A stretch of 64,000 bases of DNA from JACVCJ01 sp052437175. Its GTDB lineage: Bacteria; Bacteroidota; Bacteroidia; CAIKAF01. Each line of letters opens with the position of its first letter. Within the stretch, counting starts at the first letter, position 1. The DNA lies in assembly GCA_052437175.1 (NCBI GenBank), contig JBQVOK010000001.1:248001-312000 (forward strand), read 5' to 3'. Below the pieces are notes generated by a model. The model worked only from the letters and a program-made list of their open reading frames with translations, searched no databases and had not been told where the DNA came from. Below, one piece after another: positions 58,054 to 64,000 of the stretch. Made by a program: the position numbers and the translations under genes.

Positions 58054-58770
58054 ATGCGTATATTTTTCGGCATACCCGTTTCCGGCAGCGTCATCCTCGA
58101 CGAGGGCGAAAGTCTGCACCTGGCCAGGGTGCTGCGTACAGAGGCCGGGGAAACCGTACACGTATGCGACGGGGAGGGGCACATGTACCGCTGTGAGGTG
58201 GTATTGCCGCATCACAAACGCAGCGAACTGCGGGTGCTGGCCGAAGAAGATGTACCGCACGTACACACGGGCCTGCACATTGCCTTTGCACCCACGCGGC
58301 ACAACGACCGCACGGACTGGTTCCTGGAAAAGGCCGTGGAACTGGGCGTGCGCAGCATTACACCCCTGCGTACCACGAACAGCGAAAAGGTAAAATTCAA
58401 TGCCGAACGGGCACAAAAGATACTGGTAGCCGGACTGAAACAGAGCGGCAATGTATTCCTGCCCCGGCTGCATCCGCTGAGCGACTGGGACCGTTTCCTG
58501 CAGAAAAATACCCTGCCCCTGGCGGTGGCCTACTGCGGACCGGAACAAAAAGCGGGCCTGCCTGCCTGGGCGGCAGACAAAACGGAGGTCTGCGTGTGTA
58601 TAGGTCCGGAGGGCGATTTTACGGCAGCCGAAGCGGCGGTGGCACGCGAAATGGGCGCACAGATCGTGGAACTGGGAAAACACCGCCTGCGCACGGAAAC
58701 CGCGGCCCTATGGGTGGCGGCCTGGTTTTACGGGCGAACGATCAACGAATTCTATGGGTACAAAAAATAA
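58054..58770 (+). CDS. rsmE: 16S rRNA m3U1498 methyltransferase
   Basis: Methylates N3 of U1498 in 16S rRNA (E. coli numbering), in the mature 30S subunit. 238 residues, family length. N-terminal PUA-like domain (GESLHLARVLRTEAGETVHV, CDGEGHMYRCEV), then the SPOUT domain with DWFLEKAVELGVRSITPL, the SAM loop VCVCIGPEGDFTAAEAAVA and the closing LGKHRLRTETAALWVAAWF. All RsmE landmarks present. 9 bp after the lipid kinase gene. Confidence 0.95.
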   Translation: MRIFFGIPVSGSVILDEGESLHLARVLRTEAGETVHVCDGEGHMYRCEVVLPHHKRSELRVLAEEDVPHVHTGLHIAFAPTRHNDRTDWFLEKAVELGVRSITPLRTTNSEKVKFNAERAQKILVAGLKQSGNVFLPRLHPLSDWDRFLQKNTLPLAVAYCGPEQKAGLPAWAADKTEVCVCIGPEGDFTAAEAAVAREMGAQIVELGKHRLRTETAALWVAAWFYGRTINEFYGYKK

Positions 58771-58782
58771 TTACACAAATTA

Positions 58783-58812
58783 TTTGCTTATTAAATATTA
58801 TTTGTATTTTTG
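58783..58812 (+). promoter_or_regulatory. promoter of rpmB
   Basis: TTTG (58783-58786), 18-bp spacer, TATTTTTG (58805-58812). Both boxes match exactly; leader about 28 nt. Confidence 0.65.
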
Positions 58813-58844
58813 CAGCCCAATTTTAAGAAAAACCGATACGAAAT

Positions 58845-59081
58845 ATGGCAAAGATTTGTGTTATAACCGGTAAAGGAGTTCAAAGAGGAAACCATGTTTC
58901 TCACTCAAATATCAAAACCAAGCGTGTTTTTAATCCGAACCTGCAGACGAAACGTTTCTGGCTGGAGGAAGAGCAGGAGTGGATCACACTGAAGCTTTCC
59001 GCAAAAGGAATAAAGATCATAAACCGTATTGGTGTTAAAGAGGCACTGAAACGTTCCTGGGAAAAAGGAATCATCGGATAA
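58845..59081 (+). CDS. rpmB: 50S ribosomal protein L28
   Basis: Large-subunit ribosomal protein, 78 residues. MAKICVITGKGVQRGNHVSH, the conserved HSNIKTKRVFNPNLQTKR segment and the C-terminal KGIKIINRIGVKEALKR identify L28. It stands alone here: rpmG (L33), its frequent partner, is not adjacent. Own promoter and terminator. Confidence 0.97.
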   Translation: MAKICVITGKGVQRGNHVSHSNIKTKRVFNPNLQTKRFWLEEEQEWITLKLSAKGIKIINRIGVKEALKRSWEKGIIG

Positions 59082-59104
59082 TATCCGTACAAATATATTG
59101 TGTG

Positions 59105-59132
59105 GCCTCGCTATCAGCGGGGCTTTTTTTTT
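59105..59132 (+). terminator. terminator of rpmB
   Basis: GCCTCGC (59105-59111), loop TATCA, GCGGGGC (59117-59123) with one G-U pair, then T9. Confidence 0.9.
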
Positions 59133-59183
59133 GCCCCGGAGCCAAAAATGTGTGAAATAGCGGTGACGGGATGTAAATAAGTG

Positions 59184-59214
59184 TTTGTTTATTAAAAGAA
59201 AAAGACTACTTTTG
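59184..59214 (+). promoter_or_regulatory. consensus promoter of str operon
   Basis: TTTG (59184-59187), 19-bp spacer, TACTTTTG (59207-59214): exact match to the Bacteroidota consensus, as expected for a strongly expressed ribosomal operon. Leader about 60 nt. Confidence 0.82.
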
Positions 59215-59279
59215 CCGTCCCAAAATCTGGGAACGTATATTTTTATTATTTAATAATCTGAAATTTAATCAAGTAAAGA

Positions 59280-59690
59280 ATGCCTACAATTCAACAGTTG
59301 GTACGCAAGGGCAGAAACAAGATTGAAAAGAAAAGTAAATCTGCTGCGCTGGATTCCTGTCCCCAGCGTCGTGGCGTGTGTACACGTGTGTATACCACCA
59401 CTCCCAAAAAGCCGAACTCGGCTATGCGTAAAGTAGCAAAAGTTCGTCTGACAAACAAAGTAGAAATCATCGCCTACATTCCGGGTGAAGGTCACAACCT
59501 CCAGGAGCACAGTATCGTACTGGTTCGTGGCGGAAGGGTAAAAGACCTGCCGGGTGTACGTTACCATATCGTACGCGGTGCACTGGATACTTCGGGTGTG
59601 GATGCACGCCGTCAGCGTCGTTCCAAATACGGAGCAAAACGTCCTAAACCGGGTCAGGCAGCTGCTCCGACAAAAGGAAAGAAAAAGTAA
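59280..59690 (+). CDS. rpsL: 30S ribosomal protein S12
   Basis: Decoding-centre protein, 136 residues. MPTIQQLVRKGR, TTPKKPNSAMRKVAKVRLTN (wild-type-like around the streptomycin residue Lys43) and VRGGRVKDLPGVRYH are standard. The basic C-terminal extension ends in a lysine-rich tail. First gene of rpsL-rpsG-fusA. Confidence 0.98.
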   Translation: MPTIQQLVRKGRNKIEKKSKSAALDSCPQRRGVCTRVYTTTPKKPNSAMRKVAKVRLTNKVEIIAYIPGEGHNLQEHSIVLVRGGRVKDLPGVRYHIVRGALDTSGVDARRQRRSKYGAKRPKPGQAAAPTKGKKK

Positions 59691-59722
59691 TTAAACAGAA
59701 TCAACGTATTTTTTAAATAACA

Positions 59723-60193
59723 ATGAGAAAGAGTAAACCAAAAGTTAGAATCATTCTTCCTGATCCGAAATTCGGAGATGTGATGGTAACTAAATTCGTA
59801 AATAACCTGATGTATGACGGTAAAAAGAGCTTGTCTTACGAGCTGTTTTACAATGCACTGGACGAAGTAGCTGCCAAAACAAGTGAAGATGGTCTTGAAG
59901 TGTGGAGAAAAGCATTGGAAAATGTTACTCCGCAGGTTGAAGTACGTTCACGCCGTGTAGGTGGGGCCACTTTCCAGATACCGCAGGAAATCCGTTCTGC
60001 GCGTAAGACTTCAATGGCCATGAAATGGATGATCGGTTATGCCCGTAAGCGTAACGAAAAAACAATGGCCCGTAAGCTGGCTTCCGAAATCGTAGCCGCT
60101 TACAAAAATGAAGGTGGCGCCTTCAAGAAAAAAGAAGACACCCACCGTATGGCCGAAGCGAACAAAGCTTTTGCACACTTCAGATTCAGATAA
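59723..60193 (+). CDS. rpsG: 30S ribosomal protein S7
   Basis: 16S rRNA 3'-domain assembly protein, 156 residues. MRKSKPKVRIILPDPKFGD, VTKFVNNLMYDGKKSLSY and VEVRSRRVGGATFQIPQEI, then AMKWMIGYARKRNEKTMARK are conserved. 32 bp after rpsL and 18 bp before fusA, one operon. Confidence 0.98.
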   Translation: MRKSKPKVRIILPDPKFGDVMVTKFVNNLMYDGKKSLSYELFYNALDEVAAKTSEDGLEVWRKALENVTPQVEVRSRRVGGATFQIPQEIRSARKTSMAMKWMIGYARKRNEKTMARKLASEIVAAYKNEGGAFKKKEDTHRMAEANKAFAHFRFR

Positions 60194-60211
60194 TAAAGTA
60201 AATATACGACA

Positions 60212-62317
60212 ATGTCAAAAAGAGATTTAAGATTCACGCGTAACATCGGTATTGCAGCGCACATTGATGCCGGTAAAACCACTACAACAGAACGTATTCT
60301 GTACTATGCAGGGGTTAACCACAAAATCGGTGAGGTGCACGACGGTGCTTCTACCATGGACTGGATGGTCCAGGAAGCTGAACGTGGTATCACCATCACG
60401 TCGGCCGCTACTACCGTATACTGGAATTACCGTGGAAACAAATACAACGTTAACATCATCGATACCCCGGGTCACGTGGACTTTACCGTTGAGGTAAACC
60501 GCTCCCTGCGTATCCTCGACGGCCTGGTGTTCCTGTTCAGCGCGGTTGACGGCGTAGAGCCCCAGTCAGAGACCAACTGGCGCCTGGCTGACAACTACAA
60601 CGTTGCCCGTATCGGTTTCGTGAACAAAATGGACCGTTCCGGTGCCGACTTCCTGAACGTGGTAAAACAGGTGAAGGAAATGCTGGGTTCAAACGCCGTT
60701 CCGCTTCAGCTGCCGATCGGTGCCGAAGATAACTTCAAAGGCGTGGTTGACCTGGTGAACTTCCGCGGTATCGTATGGGACGAAGAATCTAAAGGTATGA
60801 CCTATACCGAAGTTCCGATCCCGGACGATATGATGGAAGAAGCCAAAGAATGGCGCGAGAAACTGCTCGAAGCCGTTGCCGAATACGACGAGAACCTGAT
60901 GGTGAAATATTTTGATGATCCTACGTCGATCACCGAAGATGAGATCCTGACCGCTCTGCGTAAAGCAACCATCGACATGGCCATCGTACCTATGGTATGC
61001 GGTTCGTCTTTCAAAAACAAAGGCGTACAGACCATGCTCGACTACGTTATGCACCTGCTGCCTTCTCCGCTCGATCAGGAAGCCATCACAGGTACAAACC
61101 CCAACACCGGTGAAGAAACTTCACGTAAGCCGGATGAATCAGAGCCTTTCGCGGCCCTGGCCTTCAAAATTGCTACAGACCCCTTCGTAGGCCGTCTGTG
61201 CTTTATCCGCGCATACTCCGGTGTACTGGAGGCCGGTTCCTACGTGTTCAATACACGTTCCGAGAACAAAGAGCGTATCTCACGTATCTTCCAGATGCAT
61301 GCCAACAAACAAAACCAGATCGAACGTATCACTGCCGGTGATATCGGTGCGGTTGTAGGTTTTAAAGATATCAAGACCGGTGATACCCTGTGCGATGAGA
61401 ACCATCCGATCGTACTGGAATCTATGGACTTCCCTGAGCCGGTAATCGGTCTGGCCATCGAGCCTAAAACACAGGCCGACGTGGACAAACTGGGTATGGC
61501 CCTGGCCAAACTGGCCGAGGAAGACCCGACCTTCCGCGTACAGACCGACGAAGAGACCGGGCAAACGATCATCAGCGGTATGGGTGAGCTTCACCTCGAG
61601 ATCATCCTCGACCGTCTGAAACGTGAGTTCAAGGTAGAATGTAACCAGGGCGCTCCCCAGGTGGCTTACAAAGAGTCTATCCAGGGTTCTGTTCAACACC
61701 GCGAAGTGTACAAGAAACAGACCGGTGGCCGTGGTAAATTCGCCGATATCATCGTTAAGATCGAAGGTGGAGATAAAGAGAAAGAAGGACTGGAATTCCT
61801 CGACCTTATCAAAGGTGGTTCTATCCCGCGCGAGTTTATTCCTTCCGTTCAGAAAGGTTTCGCCGAAGCTATGAAAACCGGTGTACTCGCCGGCTTCCCG
61901 ATGACTTCGCTGAAAGTGTCCCTGATCGACGGATCTTTCCACGCGGTTGACTCCGATGCCCTGTCATTCGAGCTTTGCGCCAAAATGGCTTTCCGTGAGT
62001 CGCTGCCGAAATGTTCACCGGTTCTGCTCGAGCCCATCATGAAACTGGAAGTTCTTACTCCGGAAGAAAACATGGGTGACGTGGTAGGTGACCTGAACCG
62101 CCGCCGTGGTCTCATCGAAGGTATGGACAGCCGTAACAACGCCCGCGTTGTGAAAGCCAAAGTTCCGCTGAGCGAGATGTTCGGTTACGTAACACAACTG
62201 CGTACCCTTACTTCGGGGCGCGCAACGTCTACCATGGAGTTCTCACACTATGAGCCGGCTCCGCGTAACGTGCAGGACGATGTAGTAGCTAAAACAAAAG
62301 GTAAAGTAACTGCGTAA
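60212..62317 (+). CDS. fusA: translation elongation factor G
   Basis: GTPase that drives translocation, 701 residues. G1 AHIDAGKTTTTERIL, G2 region RGITITSAATT, G3 DTPGHVDF, G4 NKMDRSGAD are intact; domain IV has GGRGKFADIIVKIEGG and the C-terminal domain TLTSGRATSTMEFSHYEPAP. This is the canonical str-operon EF-G. Codon use is highly biased. The operon ends here at a strong terminator, so rpsJ and the S10 cluster are not directly downstream. Confidence 0.98.
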   Translation: MSKRDLRFTRNIGIAAHIDAGKTTTTERILYYAGVNHKIGEVHDGASTMDWMVQEAERGITITSAATTVYWNYRGNKYNVNIIDTPGHVDFTVEVNRSLRILDGLVFLFSAVDGVEPQSETNWRLADNYNVARIGFVNKMDRSGADFLNVVKQVKEMLGSNAVPLQLPIGAEDNFKGVVDLVNFRGIVWDEESKGMTYTEVPIPDDMMEEAKEWREKLLEAVAEYDENLMVKYFDDPTSITEDEILTALRKATIDMAIVPMVCGSSFKNKGVQTMLDYVMHLLPSPLDQEAITGTNPNTGEETSRKPDESEPFAALAFKIATDPFVGRLCFIRAYSGVLEAGSYVFNTRSENKERISRIFQMHANKQNQIERITAGDIGAVVGFKDIKTGDTLCDENHPIVLESMDFPEPVIGLAIEPKTQADVDKLGMALAKLAEEDPTFRVQTDEETGQTIISGMGELHLEIILDRLKREFKVECNQGAPQVAYKESIQGSVQHREVYKKQTGGRGKFADIIVKIEGGDKEKEGLEFLDLIKGGSIPREFIPSVQKGFAEAMKTGVLAGFPMTSLKVSLIDGSFHAVDSDALSFELCAKMAFRESLPKCSPVLLEPIMKLEVLTPEENMGDVVGDLNRRRGLIEGMDSRNNARVVKAKVPLSEMFGYVTQLRTLTSGRATSTMEFSHYEPAPRNVQDDVVAKTKGKVTA

Positions 62318-62341
62318 GCAATTACACCGCTAAAATAACGG

Positions 62342-62374
62342 AAAGAGCTGTTCATTACGGACAGCTCTTTTTTT
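62342..62374 (+). terminator. terminator of str operon
   Basis: AAAGAGCTGT (62342-62351), loop of 9, ACAGCTCTTT (62361-62370), then a T-run. Confidence 0.92.
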
Positions 62375-62479
62375 GTGCCCATACCTTTACTATACCTTTT
62401 CGGTAGGATAATTAAAAAATAGCTTGTGAGGTTTCCGGAAATATTGTTTATTTGCTTCTGACTGAATCTCTAACTTACT

Positions 62480-62821
62480 ATGATAAAGCTTTTTTATTCC
62501 CTGTTTCTTCTTCTTTTCCTTTCTCATTCTGCTTTTTCACAACATTCAGCTGCTCCGGAAACACAACGCTGTTACTATGCTTTTGGTCCTTCCCCGGGAA
62601 CTTTAACGGAATCGGCCCTGCTGAAGGAGATCGATGCCCTGCCTGCTGTGCTGGAATCAAAGATCAGGCAGAAGGAAGATACGGGACAGGCCGAGCTGAT
62701 CATTCGTTTCAGCGCCGGAGCTCCCGAAGGTGAAGCGCCCGGGTTTTCACCGGCATCCGTAAAAAGACTGCTTATTCAGTACGACCTGGTACCCGGTGAT
62801 TTTGTCATCCGGGAAGACTAA
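62480..62821 (+). CDS. small secreted protein of unknown function
   Basis: 113 residues. Signal peptide MIKLFYSLFLLLFLSHSAFS with cleavage near residue 20. The mature part is about 93 residues with RCYYAFGPSPGTLTESALL and a helical-beta pattern (ALLKEIDALPAVLESKIRQK, AELIIRFSAGAPEG, VKRLLIQYDLVPGDFVIRED), resembling a small ferredoxin-like fold (inference only). No relative recognised. It precedes a T9SS-like repeat protein by 12 bp, so the two are probably co-transcribed. Confidence 0.75.
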   Translation: MIKLFYSLFLLLFLSHSAFSQHSAAPETQRCYYAFGPSPGTLTESALLKEIDALPAVLESKIRQKEDTGQAELIIRFSAGAPEGEAPGFSPASVKRLLIQYDLVPGDFVIRED

Positions 62822-62833
62822 ACCCGCTTATCT

Positions 62834-64000
62834 ATGAAAAAACTTTTACTCCTTATGGTTCCCCTGCTGGGAACGATCAACCTGTATACACAGTCCGACG
62901 GTTGCAGTGCAGCTACCACACTGCCCGTCAGCGCAAACTGCAGCAGTCCGCAGGCCGGTACCACCACCGGTGCCACCCAGACCATTCCCGGGTGTTCGGG
63001 CACGGCCGACGATGACGTATGGTATAAATTCACGGCCACTTCCACATCACACCAGATCACAGTAAACAGTTCCGCGGGCTTCGATGCCGTGGTGCAGCTT
63101 TTTTCCGGTCCCTGCGGCAGCCTGGTGTCCCTGGTCTGTAAAGACGACAATTTTACGGGGCAGCAGGAAGTGATCAATTACAGCGGACTTACCGTGGGCG
63201 CCAGCTACACGGTACGTATCTATCACTATGGCGCAGGCCCGGGTTCCGGCAATTTCGATATCTGTGTGACCCAGGCCCCGGCTCCGCCTGTGAACAACAA
63301 CTGCTCAGGTTCCACTTTGCTTACGGTCAATACATCCTGCTCGTCTACGGCCGGTACCACACTGGGTGCAACGGCTTCCATCCCCGGTTGCGCCGGTAAT
63401 GCCGACGACGATGTATGGTACAGCTTTGTGGCTACCAATGCCCTGCAGACCATTACGGTGAATCCTTCCGCCGGCATCGATCCTGTGGTACAGCTTTTCA
63501 GCGGTTCCTGCGGTACGCTTAACGGTCTCTACTGCCAGGACGCCGGTCTAACGGGCGGGCAGGAAGTGATCAGTGCGGTAGGCCTGGTACCCGGACAAAC
63601 CTATTACATCCGGGTATATGATTATTACACCGGGAACGCCGGAACGTTCAATATATGCGTTACGGGCGCGGTGACACCCACTCCCACGAACGACGAGCCC
63701 TGTTCGGCCATTGCATTGCCTTCGGTAACGGCGGCCTGTACCTATTCTGAATTTACGACCATAGGCTCTACGGCCAGTGCCGTACCGGCACCTTCGTCCT
63801 GTGCGGGCGGGAGCGGAGCGGCCAACGGAGGCTGGTCGGCATCGTCACACGATATATGGTTCTCCATAACCGTGCCCGCCAGCGGAAACCTGTACATACA
63901 AAGCAAACCCAATATGCCGGCCGGCCGTATTACCGACGGGGTAATGGCCCTGTATTCCGGCAGCTGTTCCTCGCTTACGCAGATCGCCTGTTCCGACGAC
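62834..64000 (+). CDS. secreted protein with tandem PPC-like domains (truncated by window edge)
   Basis: An open frame of 389 codons from ATG 62834 runs off the window without a stop. Signal peptide MKKLLLLMVPLLGTINLYTQ. It holds two clear copies of a ~120-residue PPC-like (bacterial pre-peptidase C-terminal) domain: GCSGTADDDVWYKFTATSTS ... VVQLFSGPCGSLVSL, then GCAGNADDDVWYSFVATNAL ... VVQLFSGSCGTLNGL; a diverged third copy begins with ASSHDIWFSITVPASGN and ends the window at SLTQIACSDD. Such proteins in this phylum usually finish in a T9SS sorting domain, which would be outside the window. Second gene of a pair with the small secreted protein. Confidence 0.85.
   Translation, partial: MKKLLLLMVPLLGTINLYTQSDGCSAATTLPVSANCSSPQAGTTTGATQTIPGCSGTADDDVWYKFTATSTSHQITVNSSAGFDAVVQLFSGPCGSLVSLVCKDDNFTGQQEVINYSGLTVGASYTVRIYHYGAGPGSGNFDICVTQAPAPPVNNNCSGSTLLTVNTSCSSTAGTTLGATASIPGCAGNADDDVWYSFVATNALQTITVNPSAGIDPVVQLFSGSCGTLNGLYCQDAGLTGGQEVISAVGLVPGQTYYIRVYDYYTGNAGTFNICVTGAVTPTPTNDEPCSAIALPSVTAACTYSEFTTIGSTASAVPAPSSCAGGSGAANGGWSASSHDIWFSITVPASGNLYIQSKPNMPAGRITDGVMALYSGSCSSLTQIACSDD

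Overview
The window comes from a member of the Bacteroidota, probably near Chitinophagales (the lower rank is inferred, not shown). The evidence is direct: several secreted proteins end in type IX secretion (T9SS) type A sorting domains; promoters fit the Bacteroidota consensus TTTG-N19-TAnnTTTG (best before 23364, 28107 and 59280); start sites are A-rich with few Shine-Dalgarno sequences; and there are class I FBP aldolase, split transketolase, TamL-type and LytTR genes typical of the phylum. No tRNA, rRNA, CRISPR array, prophage or insertion sequence was found.

Layout. 1-2.3 kb (minus): fbaB-accD-mdh, central carbon and lipid metabolism. 2.6-9 kb: an AraC regulator, an orphan secreted protein, a methyltransferase/ABC ATPase/PBP4 run, and a lipoprotein-Sco pair. 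9-17 kb: an RND efflux operon (minus) divergent from a LytS-type kinase/LytTR regulator pair, with a perfect 25-bp palindrome between them and a 29-codon leader ORF overlapping the kinase start. 17-30 kb: a DUF2341/PKD T9SS protein, an unlisted 56-codon ORF behind an ECF sigma factor, TrmH, TamL, small lipoproteins, LpxD-like, EF-P, HU, Fmt and split transketolase.

30-46.7 kb is a surface-protein island. An Omp28/thioredoxin-like T9SS protein is followed by three translationally coupled units: HTTM (vitamin K carboxylase-like) membrane protein + T9SS Ig-repeat protein; di-heme cytochrome c peroxidase/MauG-like protein + paralogous T9SS Ig-repeat protein; and tail-fibre-like protein + parvulin-like protein + T9SS protein. 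The two Ig-repeat proteins carry 3 and 5 tandem 255-bp repeats.

46.7-52.5 kb is the most unusual part. A LytTR response regulator overlaps a 1484-residue hybrid kinase. Immediately upstream, in a 691-bp gap, lie two tandem copies of a small-RNA-like unit. Each has three 9-bp direct repeats at 20/21-bp spacing, then a -7 box, a 5' hairpin, an identical 22-nt core, a second hairpin and a terminator with a CGAGAG loop. I propose a LytTR-controlled twin sRNA system, comparable in layout to Qrr sRNAs beside luxO.

52.5-64 kb: a large outer-membrane protein (minus), L-threonine dehydrogenase, a lipid kinase, rsmE, rpmB, rpsL-rpsG-fusA ending at a terminator, a small secreted protein, and the 5' part of a secreted repeat protein that runs off the window.
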